A DNA stretch of 64,000 nucleotides from Macrococcus equipercicus (GTDB lineage Bacteria; Bacillota; Bacilli; Staphylococcales; Staphylococcaceae): the NCBI RefSeq assembly GCF_004359525.2, contig NZ_SCWC02000006.1:1-64000 (forward strand), written 5' to 3'. Shown piece by piece: positions 18,017 to 28,007 of this stretch. Positions within the stretch are counted from its first letter, which is position 1; every line of letters starts with the position of its first letter. The notes beneath the pieces are model-generated. The model was given only the letters and a program-made list of their open reading frames with translations. It made no database searches and was not told the DNA's origin. The position numbers and the translations under genes are program-made.

Positions 18017-18584
18017 AGCAACAGGGACCATCAGACGCATCACCGGCGGACGAAGCCTGAAGATGACGATTGAATGTCCCGCTATTCTCGGTGACGTCAA
18101 ACTCGGCGACTCGATCGCTGTTGACGGCACGTGTCTGACAGTGACGCACTTCACGGCCGAGACCTTTGATGTTGATATCATCACCGGCACTTCAGACCGC
18201 ACGAAATTCTCCGCGGCGCAGGCCGGGTTCACAGTGAATCTTGAACGCGCATTGATGCCTTCAAGCAGAATGGGCGGTCATTTTGTCACGGGCCACATTG
18301 ATAAGGTGGCCAAAGTGATGAGGACATTCCGGCAGGACAATGCGACCGTATGTCATATCAGTCTGGCGCCGGATGATCAGCCTTATATTATCGATAAAGG
18401 CTCCATCGCTGTCGACGGGACATCGCTCACTGTCTTCAAGCTTGCGCCGAATTATTTTGAAGTGCAGCTGATTCCTGAGACGCAGCGGCAGACGAAACTG
18501 ATGCAGTTGAAGCCGGGCGATGCTGTGCACCTTGAGTTCGACATGCTCGGTAAATATGTGCTGAAGCAGAAGGAGAGAGTCTGA
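17997..18584 (+). CDS. ribE: Riboflavin synthase alpha subunit RibE
   Basis: A 195-aa riboflavin synthase with the typical internal duplication: start MFTGIIEATGTI, first lumazine-binding repeat (1-~95) and second repeat (~97-190; GGHFVTGHID, DKGSIAVDGTSLTV). It dismutates two 6,7-dimethyl-8-ribityllumazine molecules to riboflavin. The C-terminal KLMQLKPGDAVHLEFDMLGKYV helix region is normal. It overlaps ribD by 20 bases and ribBA by one base, so translation is coupled. Confidence 0.96.
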   Translation: MFTGIIEATGTIRRITGGRSLKMTIECPAILGDVKLGDSIAVDGTCLTVTHFTAETFDVDIITGTSDRTKFSAAQAGFTVNLERALMPSSRMGGHFVTGHIDKVAKVMRTFRQDNATVCHISLAPDDQPYIIDKGSIAVDGTSLTVFKLAPNYFEVQLIPETQRQTKLMQLKPGDAVHLEFDMLGKYVLKQKERV

Positions 18585-19771
18585 TGTTTGATTCCATTGA
18601 TGAAGCACTGAGCGCGTTAACAGCAGGCCGGCCGATTATCGTCGTGGATTCTGAAGACCGCGAAAATGAAGGTGATCTGCTCGCTGTCACCGAGTTCATG
18701 CAGCCGGATGTGCTGAACTTCATGATCAAAGAAGCACGCGGTCTCGTCTGTGCGCCGGTTTCCCGCGCGATTGCTGAAAAGTTCAGTTTACTGCCGATGA
18801 CCGTGACGAATGACGACCCTCACGGCACGGCGTTTACAGCGAGCATCGATCACGTGATGAGTACGACCGGCATCAGCGTTGCTGAACGCTATGACACTGT
18901 GCGTGCACTGCTCGGCGACGGTGCAGAGAAGACATTTAATTCACCAGGTCATATTTTCCCGCTCATCGCAAAAGATGACGGCGTGCTGGAGCGCCAGGGC
19001 CATACTGAGGCATGTGTCGACCTCGCCCGGCTGTGCGGCGCGACACAGACAGGCGTCATCTGCGAGATCATTAAAGAGGACGGCACGATGGCACGGCGCG
19101 ATGACCTCGTTGACTTCAAGCATAAGCATGATTTGAAGATGATCACGATTGATGCGCTGGTGCATTACCGCAAAGTGACAGAGCCGCTTGTGACAAGAGA
19201 AGCGGTCGTCGATATGCCGACCAAGTACGGTCATTTCAAACTGTACGGCTTCCAGGAGCTTTATTCAGACAAAGAGCACGTCGTCTACATGAAGCCTTAC
19301 ACCGGCATACCGGACGTCCGCATTCATTCGGAATGTCTGACGGGTGATGTCTTTCATAGTGAGCGCTGTGACTGCGGCATTCAGCTTGAGCAGGCGCTGC
19401 ATCACATCGAGACGCACGGCGGCCTCGTCATCTATCTCCGCCAGGAAGGGCGCGGCATCGGTCTGATCAACAAGTTAAAAGCATACGAGAAGATCGAGCA
19501 GGGGATGGACACGGTGGAAGCGAATCTCGCACTCGGGTTCGAGAGCGACATGCGTGACTACGCAGTGGCGGCGTCTATACTGCGGGACCTTGACATCTTG
19601 TCAGTCAATATCATCACCAACAACCCCCGGAAGATCTCAGGACTGAAGGCATACGGCATTGATGTCAGAGTGCGTGTGCCGCATCAGTTTGTCAGCAACG
19701 TGAACAACAGAAACTATTTAACGACGAAGAAAGAAAAATTAGGCCATTTACTGGAGGAGAAATTAATATGA
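18584..19771 (+). CDS. ribBA: Bifunctional DHBP synthase / GTP cyclohydrolase II RibBA
   Basis: A 395-aa fusion enzyme. The N-terminal half (1-~200) is 3,4-dihydroxy-2-butanone-4-phosphate synthase ([11 protein letters not shown] acidic loop; [11 protein letters not shown]). The C-terminal half is GTP cyclohydrolase II with zinc cysteines in [16 protein letters not shown] and the RQEGRGIGL motif. It therefore supplies both precursors of the pathway. It overlaps ribE by one base and ribH by four. Confidence 0.96.
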   Translation: MFDSIDEALSALTAGRPIIVVDSEDRENEGDLLAVTEFMQPDVLNFMIKEARGLVCAPVSRAIAEKFSLLPMTVTNDDPHGTAFTASIDHVMSTTGISVAERYDTVRALLGDGAEKTFNSPGHIFPLIAKDDGVLERQGHTEACVDLARLCGATQTGVICEIIKEDGTMARRDDLVDFKHKHDLKMITIDALVHYRKVTEPLVTREAVVDMPTKYGHFKLYGFQELYSDKEHVVYMKPYTGIPDVRIHSECLTGDVFHSERCDCGIQLEQALHHIETHGGLVIYLRQEGRGIGLINKLKAYEKIEQGMDTVEANLALGFESDMRDYAVAASILRDLDILSVNIITNNPRKISGLKAYGIDVRVRVPHQFVSNVNNRNYLTTKKEKLGHLLEEKLI

Positions 19772-20223
19772 AGTTTGATGCGAAGTTAACAGGTGAAGGA
19801 CTTAAAATAGCAGTGGTCACGGCAAGATTCAATCATTTCATCACAGACCGGCTGACGGAAGGGGCAACCGATACGTTGATCCGTCATGGTGTCCGTGAAG
19901 AGCATATCGATCACGTGCTTGTGCCCGGTGCGTTTGAAATTCCGTTCGCTGCCCAGAAACTCGTCAAGAAGGATTATGATGCAGTTATCACGCTCGGCTG
20001 TGTCATCCGCGGCGCTACAACACATTATGATTACGTCTGCAGCGAAGTGGCAAAAGGGGTTGCTAAAGCGAATGAGTCGGGCACACCGGTCATCTTCGGG
20101 GTGCTGACGACAGAAACGATAGAGCAGGCGATTGAACGTGCCGGCACGAAAGCAGGCAACAAAGGCGGTGAGGCAGCAGTAGCCGCGATTGAAATGGCGA
20201 ACTTGAATCAACTGCTGAGCTGA
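19768..20223 (+). CDS. ribH: 6,7-dimethyl-8-ribityllumazine synthase RibH
   Basis: A 151-aa lumazine synthase, with the expected [10 protein letters not shown] phosphate/substrate loop near residue 20, VPGAFEIP (about 50-57) and [14 protein letters not shown] (about 76-89). It condenses the RibD and RibB products before RibE. The ribosome binding site GGAGGAG lies within the end of ribBA. It ends the operon, followed by the terminator at 20241-20264. Confidence 0.96.
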   Translation: MKFDAKLTGEGLKIAVVTARFNHFITDRLTEGATDTLIRHGVREEHIDHVLVPGAFEIPFAAQKLVKKDYDAVITLGCVIRGATTHYDYVCSEVAKGVAKANESGTPVIFGVLTTETIEQAIERAGTKAGNKGGEAAVAAIEMANLNQLLS

Positions 20224-20240
20224 TGCGTAAAAACCAATAA

Positions 20241-20264
20241 AAAAAGCAGCCGAGGCTGCTTTTT
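20241..20264. terminator. Bidirectional terminator
   Basis: AAAAAGCAGCC (20241-20251) and GGCTGCTTTTT (20254-20264), between convergent ribH and the proline dehydrogenase gene, whose stop it touches. Confidence 0.85.
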
Positions 20265-21255
20265 ATTTGCTGTTTTTAGCTGCGGCGATCAGCGTGATGG
20301 CTGCCGCAATTCCTGCGCCTGCTGCGATTCTTTTATTGACAGCCGGCGTGAAGATGGATTTCGTCACCAGCTGCAGGTTCTGCGGTCGTTCTGCCAGGCG
20401 GCGCATGAAGTAGCCGTACCAGTCCTGGCCGAACGGCACATAGACACAGAACTGATAGCCTTCATTAGCAATCTGCTCCTGCAGCTCTGTACGGAAACCA
20501 TAAAGCATCTGGAATTCAATCAGCTCTTTGTTCAAGTTGTGCTGGGCGATGAACCGCTTCGCATGGTCGATGATATCATGGTCATGTGTTGCGATAGATG
20601 TCATCGCTTTTGCATTCAGCAGGCGCTGCTCAATCAGCTTGATGTAGTTCTCGTCGATATCTTCCTTGGACTGATAAGCGATCTCTGCCGGTTCTTTGTA
20701 AGCACCTTTAACTAAGCGGAGACGCACGTCCTGATATTGATCGATATCTTCAGTCGCGCGGTAAAGATAAGCCTGGATAACTGTGCCGACGTTCTTGAAC
20801 TCACCTTTCAGACGGTCAAGAATAGCGAACGTCTGCATTGTATGTTTGTAATCTTCAGTGTCCATATTGATATGCATATTGCCGCATGCATGGGCTTTCA
20901 GTAGAATTTCACGCACGTTCTCGTAGCAGAACTCTTCATCGACATCGAGGCCGATCTGCGTCAGTTTGATTGACATATGTGCTTTCACGCCTGATTCATG
21001 AATCGCTTCAATCATCGCAAGAATTTCATTTTTAGCTTTTGTCGCTTCTTCTTTCGAGAAGACAAATTCGCCGAGATTATCGACTGTCGCCGTAATCCCT
21101 TTAGCGTTCAGCACGCGGATTGCCTTGATTGTTGAAGGGATGTCCACACCTGCAACGACTTTGTTTGCACCAAGTGCCAGACCATAGCGTTTGGCTGCGG
21201 CATTTAATGCCTGGTTCTCACTCAGCTTAATAAAAAAATCTCTTGTCAAACCCAT
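20263..21255 (-). CDS. Proline dehydrogenase (monofunctional)
   Basis: A 330-aa flavoprotein of the PutA/FadM proline oxidase family, oxidising L-proline to pyrroline-5-carboxylate with electrons passed to the membrane. The TIM-barrel features include LRLVKGAYKEP (about residues 176-186) and the C-terminal VPFGQDWYGYFMRRLAERPQN with the RRLAER substrate-binding motif. It lacks the P5C dehydrogenase half, as usual in Firmicutes. Start ATG 21255 follows AAGGAGG; a longer frame is rejected. A cre-like site overlaps its promoter. Confidence 0.92.
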   Translation of the reverse strand: MGLTRDFFIKLSENQALNAAAKRYGLALGANKVVAGVDIPSTIKAIRVLNAKGITATVDNLGEFVFSKEEATKAKNEILAMIEAIHESGVKAHMSIKLTQIGLDVDEEFCYENVREILLKAHACGNMHINMDTEDYKHTMQTFAILDRLKGEFKNVGTVIQAYLYRATEDIDQYQDVRLRLVKGAYKEPAEIAYQSKEDIDENYIKLIEQRLLNAKAMTSIATHDHDIIDHAKRFIAQHNLNKELIEFQMLYGFRTELQEQIANEGYQFCVYVPFGQDWYGYFMRRLAERPQNLQLVTKSIFTPAVNKRIAAGAGIAAAITLIAAAKNSK

Positions 21256-21287
21256 CAGTAAAGCCTCCTTAAATATCTTGCATATCA

Positions 21288-21293
21288 ATTATA
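21288..21293 (-). promoter_or_regulatory. -10 box TATAAT of proline dehydrogenase
   Basis: Minus-strand TATAAT about 33 bases before the start codon at 21255, with AACTTT 17 bases upstream as a weak -35. Confidence 0.5.
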
Positions 21294-21313
21294 GTACTAC
21301 AAATTTGAAGAAA

Positions 21314-21327
21314 GTTAAGCGTTTTCT
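21314..21327 (-). promoter_or_regulatory. Candidate cre site of proline dehydrogenase
   Basis: On the minus strand AGAAAACGCTTAAC shares the core AAACGCTT with the CcpA cre consensus (about 11 of 14 positions). It overlaps the predicted -35 region, 17 bases from TATAAT at 21293-21288. Carbon repression of proline oxidation is plausible; the match is imperfect. Confidence 0.4.
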
Positions 21328-21459
21328 TATCATATTGCAGAAAGATATTTTACATTTTTTGAATAATCATTCCCGGGGAATAAGGAGGCATACTGAAAAA
21401 GACAGAGGCTCATGTAAAATTAATGGTGCTCCGAACGGTAAGATGAAGGAGGTTCATTT
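21328..21459. other. Intergenic stretch without recognised feature
   Basis: Between the proline dehydrogenase promoter and a small reading frame at 21460. An AAGGAGG at 21382-21388 is not followed by an ATG at workable spacing. I see no RNA family or repeat here. Confidence 0.4.
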
Positions 21460-21519
21460 ATGAAGCAGCGGGCGCGGCGCTATTCATTGATTGTCAACGC
21501 GGGTAGTGATACCGAATAG
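21460..21519 (+). CDS. Possible micro-ORF, 19 aa
   Basis: ATG 21460 is preceded by AAGGAGG with a 7-base spacer, and the frame MKQRARRYSLIVNAGSDTE ends at TAG 21517-21519. The downstream terminator (21588-21616) would end a short transcript carrying it. It could be a leader peptide or chance in a small RNA; there is no similarity I can name. Confidence 0.25.
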   Translation: MKQRARRYSLIVNAGSDTE

Positions 21520-21587
21520 AATCGTTTGTCTTCTGCTCACCGCATGACTCTGCAGTGTTGCATCTACCACAATAAGAACAGCTGAGA

Positions 21588-21618
21588 AGTGCCTAATCAT
21601 CAGACTGGGCACTTTTTA
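21588..21618 (+). terminator. Intrinsic terminator of a short plus-strand transcript
   Basis: AAGTGCC (21588-21594) and GGCACTT (21608-21614) with T residues after, on the plus strand only. No standard gene lies upstream on this strand, implying a short RNA or the micro-ORF at 21460. It overlaps the 3' end of the minus-strand peptide gene. Confidence 0.5.
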
Positions 21619-21721
21619 TAGCGATCGTTTCTTTGTTGATCGGTTCGGCGCTGATTTCTATCAGTTGAGGTAAAGCCATAATAACAGTTAATGTGATGAT
21701 GATCTTCTTGATCAGCTTCAT
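21593..21721 (-). CDS. Putative small exported peptide, 42 aa
   Basis: Minus-strand ATG 21721-21719 behind AAGGAGG with a 5-base spacer; stop TAG at 21595-21593. The product begins MKLIKKIIITLTVIMALPQL: a Lys-rich start, a hydrophobic core of about 16 residues, then a polar tail starting near ISAEP, the layout of a secretion signal with a ~17-20 residue mature part. Size and shape recall exported signalling pro-peptides such as Phr peptides, but no partner receptor gene is adjacent. Function unknown. Confidence 0.5.
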   Translation of the reverse strand: MKLIKKIIITLTVIMALPQLIEISAEPINKETIAIKSAQSDD

Positions 21722-21788
21722 GACTGCCTCCTTGGTTTATAATCACTTTCATTGTAAAGGCGATATGTGAATCTGCTTTAAAGCATTT

Positions 21789-21844
21789 GTAAATAATTTA
21801 TTTACTTTATTGATGTCTGCTATACTGCTATTAATAAAGTAAAT
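21789..21844. promoter_or_regulatory. Nested palindromes before nadR, candidate operator
   Basis: GTAAATAA-T-TTATTTAC (21789-21805) is a near-perfect 17-base palindrome. It is followed by a 12-bp perfect inverted repeat, ATTTACTTTATT (21800-21811) with AATAAAGTAAAT (21833-21844), which brackets a TATACT -10-like hexamer (21821-21826). The shared half-site is GTAAAT-like. It probably binds a repressor of nadR; the protein is not known. Confidence 0.5.
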
Positions 21845-21863
21845 CATGACAAGGAGTCAGCTG

Positions 21864-22895
21864 ATGAAAAGCTTAGGAATTTATTTTGGGACATTTGCAC
21901 CATGCCATGTCGGCCACTTTGAACAGATTGTCCGTGCCAAGCGCGAGAATGATAGAGCGTTTGTCATCGTCTCAGGTTACGACGGTGACCGGGGAGACCT
22001 TGCCGGCATGAGCCTGAAAAACCGCGTCAAGGCGATGCGGGAGCTGCTGAAAGATGATCCGACCGTCTCCGTGCTGATGCTCGATGAAACAGCTATCCCG
22101 AAATATCCTGCCGGCTGGGCACCGTGGCTGAATATGCTCCGGGAAAGTGTGGAGCAGTCGACAGATATAACGGAACGGGTGACTTTCTATGTCGGTGAAG
22201 ATGAGTATATGAAGCCGCTTGATGACTACTTCTCCGACTGCTGGGAGGCAGACGTCGTCATTACACGTGTGGACCGCCGCGTGACTGGTATCAGCGGCAC
22301 TTCCATAAGGGAGAATCCGCTCTTCAACTGGGATTATGTCACCCGGCCGTTCAGGCGTTTCTTCGTCAAAAATGTGCTGATCATCGGTGGCGCCGGAACA
22401 GGCAAGACAGCACTGACACGAGATTTAGCGCGGCGCTATTCAACGTCTTATTCACTGGAATATATGCCGGACTTTCTGACGGAGCGGCTGGTCCGGGAAG
22501 AAGAGCTCGACATCAAGGATTTTCACGAGATCGGTATCGGTCAGTATGAGCACAACCGCCGTCATATTCATTCACCAGGTACACGGAAAGTGTTCTTTGC
22601 AGACACAGATGTGATGATGACAAAGCTGTTCGCAAAATCTCATCTGAGCGAGCAGGACTTCAACCATGTCGCGCCGGTGTTCGATTTCTATATCTCACTG
22701 CAGACATGGGCACTCATCATTGTACTGCCGACTGCTGAAAGCGGTGATGAGATGTATGAGCTGATGCTCGCTGAACTTGACAGCCAGCAGCTCCGTGACC
22801 GTACGGTTATACTGGAAGGCATGGATTACTACGAAATGTATGAAGAAGCGCACCGGCTTGTCGATGAATTGCTGGCAGACGGGCGGGACAATTGA
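21864..22895 (+). CDS. nadR: NadR-like nicotinamide-nucleotide adenylyltransferase / ribosylnicotinamide kinase
   Basis: A 343-aa two-domain protein. The N-terminal nucleotidyltransferase domain starts GIYFGTFAPCHVGH (residues 5-18), with HVGH being the (H/T)xGH motif, and would form NAD from NMN. The C-terminal domain has Walker A GGAGTGKTAL (about 175-184) of a ribosylnicotinamide kinase. The DNA-binding domain of enterobacterial NadR is absent, so the protein should be an enzyme only. ATG 21864 follows AAGGAG; the in-frame ATG 21846 is within the operator region. It would salvage nicotinamide riboside. Confidence 0.88.
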   Translation: MKSLGIYFGTFAPCHVGHFEQIVRAKRENDRAFVIVSGYDGDRGDLAGMSLKNRVKAMRELLKDDPTVSVLMLDETAIPKYPAGWAPWLNMLRESVEQSTDITERVTFYVGEDEYMKPLDDYFSDCWEADVVITRVDRRVTGISGTSIRENPLFNWDYVTRPFRRFFVKNVLIIGGAGTGKTALTRDLARRYSTSYSLEYMPDFLTERLVREEELDIKDFHEIGIGQYEHNRRHIHSPGTRKVFFADTDVMMTKLFAKSHLSEQDFNHVAPVFDFYISLQTWALIIVLPTAESGDEMYELMLAELDSQQLRDRTVILEGMDYYEMYEEAHRLVDELLADGRDN

Positions 22896-23007
22896 ATATT
22901 AAGGAATTGTAAATCGGTGACCAAAATCTTTAAGGAAACTTTACATTATGGATGGGATAGTGGTGTTAAAATAGACGTATATTGATTAATTAAGAGGTGT
23001 GCTACTA

Positions 23008-23343
23008 ATGTTCAAAGATATGGCATATTATATATTCGGTCATGAACTGGATCCATTCATGCAGTTGTTTGTATTTGAACCGATTGTTATTACAATCATT
23101 GCAGTCATCGTGGTAATACTTACAAAGAGAGCATGGACGATGGGACTTGTCATTATACTGCTTAACATCATCGATAATGCGATAGATGTCAACTTCCTGT
23201 TCGGCGGTCAAGGAATCGGTACGATAGTTGCGCAGAATATCTCCTTCTTCTTCTCGAACTTCTTCTCAATGTTCTATGAATTTGTCTTCAGCTTCCTGAT
23301 CACAAGCACAGCATTTATGCACAAAAAATTCGGTGTCGCTTAA
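23008..23343 (+). CDS. Small integral membrane protein, 111 aa
   Basis: Starts MFKDMAYYIFGHELDPF behind GAGGTG. About three hydrophobic segments follow (around residues 22-40, 46-62 with acidic NIIDNAID, and 75-103). The FFFSNFFSMFYEFVFSF stretch is unusually Phe-rich. It is monocistronic with its own terminator. I do not recognise a family with confidence; it looks like one of the small hypothetical membrane proteins common in staphylococci. Confidence 0.7.
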   Translation: MFKDMAYYIFGHELDPFMQLFVFEPIVITIIAVIVVILTKRAWTMGLVIILLNIIDNAIDVNFLFGGQGIGTIVAQNISFFFSNFFSMFYEFVFSFLITSTAFMHKKFGVA

Positions 23344-23363
23344 GCGGTACCGAATTTTTTTGT
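23321..23363 (+). terminator. Terminator overlapping the 3' end of the 23008 gene
   Basis: ACAAAAAATTCGGT (23321-23334) pairs with ACCGAATTTTTTTGT (23349-23363); an inner GCTTAAGC strengthens the hairpin, and the T-run is on the plus side. The left arm lies in the coding sequence. Confidence 0.75.
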
Positions 23364-23369
23364 GTGGAA

Positions 23370-23885
23370 TTATTCTGTATGAGCCGCTTTATACTGCTGA
23401 CCTTTGTCGACATACGAGCGGTAAATGCGTTCCAGCTCACTGTAGTCATGGTCGTTCAGCTCGCGCACGACTTGAGCGGGCCGGCCGAAAGCAAGTGTTC
23501 TCGGTGGAATCTTCTTGCCGGGCGGCACGAGAGACCCTGCTCCGATAAAGGCATATTCACCGATTTCAGCGCCATCGAGTATGGTCGAATCCATACCGAC
23601 AAGGGCGTTTTCTTTAATCGTGCACGAATGCAGCGTCACCCGGTGGCCGATTGTCACACAATCTTCAATGATGAGCGGCTTATCCGGTGACTGATGAAGA
23701 CAGCACAGATCCTGGACGTTGCTCTGACTGCCGATAATGACAGGGCTGACATCTCCGCGGATGACTGTCCCATACCAGACGGAAGCGTGATCACCGACTG
23801 TGACATCACCTGTAATGACTGCGGTTGGCGCGATAAATGCAGTGTCTGAGATATTTGGCCTATGGCCGTTATATTTGAGTTCCAT
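23370..23885 (-). CDS. Gamma carbonic anhydrase family protein
   Basis: A 171-aa left-handed beta-helix protein with hexapeptide repeats (VTVGDHASVWYGTVIRGD and following). Zinc-ligand histidines are placed as in gamma-type carbonic anhydrases: one in CCLHQSP and two in TIGHRVTLHSC. It belongs to the YrdA/PaaY group, whose true substrate is often unknown. The start follows GGGGG and a short spacer. Convergent with the 23008 gene and divergent from the alpha/beta hydrolase gene at 23947. Confidence 0.85.
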   Translation of the reverse strand: MELKYNGHRPNISDTAFIAPTAVITGDVTVGDHASVWYGTVIRGDVSPVIIGSQSNVQDLCCLHQSPDKPLIIEDCVTIGHRVTLHSCTIKENALVGMDSTILDGAEIGEYAFIGAGSLVPPGKKIPPRTLAFGRPAQVVRELNDHDYSELERIYRSYVDKGQQYKAAHTE

Positions 23886-23946
23886 CTTGTGCCCCCTTTT
23901 TTGTTATACTTAATCATATCATTGATTGACAGAAGGAGCAGAAATT

Positions 23947-24753
23947 ATGTGGAAGTGGGAAACAGAAAAGGCCGCTAAAGGCGTCGTCGTCATCGTTCAT
24001 AATATGCTGGAGCACCACGGGCGTTATGCCTGGCTGATTACACAGCTGAGAAGAAGCGGTTATCATGTCGTTATGGGAGACCTGCCCGGCCAGGGACAGA
24101 CATCCCGTGTCAACAAAGGACATATTGAATCATTTGGTGTATATCGTGAGGCTGTGCTCGAATGGATAGAAGTAGCAGAGGAATATCGTCTGCCGGTATT
24201 TCTTTTCGGCATCGGTCTCGGCGGCCTGATTGCTGTGAATTTACTGGAGCGCGTCACCCTCAATCTTGAAGGCCTGATTTTAATATCACCGCTCTTTGGT
24301 TTTCAAAATACATTGTCGACACGGAAGAACATTTTCGCCTCCAGTTTCGGCGGGACGTCAAAAGATGCCAAGTTCGATATGAATATTGCGATGAATCAGC
24401 TGACGCGCTCAGCAGATGCCGTGAAAGATGCTGAGTCCGATTCACTGATGATCAGTAAAGTGAGTTTCAACTGGTATCGCTCTATTATGGAGGCGATGAA
24501 AGACACGATGGAAAATATTCCGGCGCTCAGCAGCGTACCGCTTCTGCTGATGTATGCAGGAGAAGATAAGCTCGCTGATCTCGAGCAGACCCGGTTATTC
24601 AGCAAGGAATTTCAAACGGATGAGATGTATGTGAAGTGCTGGAACGGGCTCTATCATGAACTGCACCAGGAGCCGGAGAAAGAAAACATACTGCGCTATA
24701 TAGAATCTTTTATGAACAATAGAATTTATTATGTTGGGTTAATTTCGGAATAG
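23947..24753 (+). CDS. Alpha/beta hydrolase-fold protein lacking the nucleophile serine
   Basis: A 268-aa protein of the lysophospholipase / monoglyceride lipase type (VVIVHNMLEHHGRY, MGDLPGQGQTSR). At the nucleophile elbow the sequence is LFGIGLGGLIAV, so the G-x-S-x-G serine is Gly. The C-terminal histidine region YHELHQEPE is retained. The DNA there reads cleanly (GGCATCGGTCTCGGC), with no frameshift. ATG 23947 follows AGAAGGAG. It precedes rot by 42 bases. It is either non-hydrolytic or uses another mechanism; from memory the staphylococcal orthologue has the same change, which I could not verify. Confidence 0.8.
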   Translation: MWKWETEKAAKGVVVIVHNMLEHHGRYAWLITQLRRSGYHVVMGDLPGQGQTSRVNKGHIESFGVYREAVLEWIEVAEEYRLPVFLFGIGLGGLIAVNLLERVTLNLEGLILISPLFGFQNTLSTRKNIFASSFGGTSKDAKFDMNIAMNQLTRSADAVKDAESDSLMISKVSFNWYRSIMEAMKDTMENIPALSSVPLLLMYAGEDKLADLEQTRLFSKEFQTDEMYVKCWNGLYHELHQEPEKENILRYIESFMNNRIYYVGLISE

Positions 24754-24795
24754 CAGGGTATAACAACTGTATCAACTTACAGAGGTGGGGATGTT

Positions 24796-25192
24796 ATGTC
24801 TCATGATGTCAAAGACATGATGCTGCTCAATGAACTGCAGCATGAAATTGATGGGATATTCCAGAAGATTTCTGATGAATTCGGCTTGTCCAAAAATGAA
24901 TATGTCGTGATGGTCGCCCTATGGAACAATGGTCCGATGGCCATGAGAGCTCTGGATAAATATATCGATATCAAACCTTATAAACGAACCCGTTTTTTTA
25001 ACAACCTCGTAAGCAAAGGCTGGATTACTAAAGAGAGACCATCTGATGACGAACGGACTGTTATTATTCACTATAATGAAGATAAAGCACCGGAAAAAGA
25101 AAAGATTGTCAAAGCTGCCTGTAAGGCCATCAGTGACAATCTTGAAAATTTACGCAAGCATTTTAACGCTGTGCTGTCGATCTGCGAATCAC

Positions 25193-25200
<8 letters not shown>
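24796..25200 (+). CDS. rot: Rot-like SarA/MarR-family transcriptional regulator
   Basis: A 134-aa winged-helix regulator. The signature of staphylococcal Rot is strong: KPYKRTRFFNNLVSKGWI followed by KERPSDDERTVIIHYNE (about residues 56-92). Rot represses toxin and activates surface-protein genes in S. aureus. The location next to the alpha/beta hydrolase, proline dehydrogenase and rib operon also matches S. aureus, as I recall it. ATG 24796 follows AGGTGGGG. Targets in this organism are unknown; this lineage lacks many S. aureus toxins, so the regulon must differ. Confidence 0.85.
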
Positions 25201-26706
<1,506 letters not shown>

Positions 26707-26805
26707 TATTCTCACCTTTCTTATTGTAGGATTTTAACATAAAACGTTGTACTGCGGTGAAAAAAAAGATAGGCTGTAAAGAGGAAGTAATGAGGAGCAG
26801 TGTTT

Positions 26806-27963
26806 ATGCCACAAATAATATGGTTGTTAATTATAGGAATGGCGGTCAATGTCACAGGAGCAAGCTTCATCTGGCCGCTTAACACAATATACATACATGA
26901 TGAACTGGGAAAAAGCCTCAGCACGGCAGGATTTGTGCTGATGTTGAATTCCGGTGCATCGGTTGTCGGGAATTTAATCGGTGGCTCACTGTTCGATAGA
27001 ATCGGCGGTTACTTATCGACGCTTACCGGCATCATCATTGCACTGCTTAGTCTGGTCGGCATTGTTTTTCTTCATGGCTGGCCGTGGTATGCAGTCTGGC
27101 TTGTTGTGCTCGGATTCGGTTCCGGTATGATTTTTCCGTCCATCTATGCGATGGCAGGAGCTGCATGGCCGGAAGGCGGTCGGAAAACATTCAATGCAAT
27201 CTATTTAGCGCAGAATATCGGGGTGGCAGTCGGTGCCTCTGCCGGTGGATTTGTCGCTGATTTAAAGTTCGAGTATATATTTCTCGCGAACCTGGCGCTC
27301 TATGTCGTCTTCCTGCTCATAGCGGCGCTGGGCTATAGAGGTGTGCACGGCGGCAGTACAGCCGGCAGCCAGCTGAAAAGTGTCGGTGATGTGCGGGATA
27401 AGACGAGGTTCAATGCATTGCTTCTTATATGTGTCATGTATTGTCTCTGCTGGATCGGCTATGTCCAGTGGCAGACAACAATCTCAAGTTACACGCAGGA
27501 CATCGGCATCAGTCTGAAGCAGTACAGCTTCCTTTGGGCGCTGAACGGCATACTGATCATTGTCGGTCAGCCGTTCATTAATCCGGTTGTCAAACGCATG
27601 GCAGGCAGAATCAAGCAGCAGATAGCAGTCGGTATAGTAATATTTATTGTCTCATATATAGTGAGCAGTTTTGCTGAGTCGTTCTCATTGTTTATCATCG
27701 GCATGGCGATATTGACACTTGGAGAGATGTTTGTCTGGCCGGCCGTGCCGACGATTGCCAATCAGCTGGCACCGGAAGGCAGGCTCGGTGTCTATCAGGG
27801 CATCGTCAATTCAACAGCGACTTTAGGCCGGGCGATCGGACCACTGTTCGGTGGGATTATCGTTGATGCCTTTAATATGCAGACGATGTTCTATGTCATC
27901 ATTGGTCTGCTGCTGATCGGGTTTTTCTTTCTAGCCGTGTATGATAAAAAACTGACTGACTGA
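26806..27963 (+). CDS. MFS transporter (YttB-like)
   Basis: A 385-aa major facilitator with about 12 transmembrane helices. The MFS loop 2-3 signature appears as GGSLFDRIGGYLSTLTG (about residues 63-79), and there is a central polar loop near residues 180-200. It is likely a drug/proton antiporter-type exporter, but the substrate is unknown. ATG 26806 follows GAGGAG; the in-frame GTG at 26800 is too close to that site. Monocistronic and ended by the hairpin at 27969-27994. Confidence 0.82.
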   Translation: MPQIIWLLIIGMAVNVTGASFIWPLNTIYIHDELGKSLSTAGFVLMLNSGASVVGNLIGGSLFDRIGGYLSTLTGIIIALLSLVGIVFLHGWPWYAVWLVVLGFGSGMIFPSIYAMAGAAWPEGGRKTFNAIYLAQNIGVAVGASAGGFVADLKFEYIFLANLALYVVFLLIAALGYRGVHGGSTAGSQLKSVGDVRDKTRFNALLLICVMYCLCWIGYVQWQTTISSYTQDIGISLKQYSFLWALNGILIIVGQPFINPVVKRMAGRIKQQIAVGIVIFIVSYIVSSFAESFSLFIIGMAILTLGEMFVWPAVPTIANQLAPEGRLGVYQGIVNSTATLGRAIGPLFGGIIVDAFNMQTMFYVIIGLLLIGFFFLAVYDKKLTD

Positions 27964-27968
27964 TAATG

Positions 27969-27998
27969 AACCACACCATAACAGAGGTGTGGTTTTTT
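27969..27998 (+). terminator. Terminator of the MFS gene
   Basis: AACCACACC (27969-27977) and GGTGTGGTT (27986-27994) followed by six T in a row. Confidence 0.85.
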
Positions 27999-28007
27999 GT
28001 GATGATT

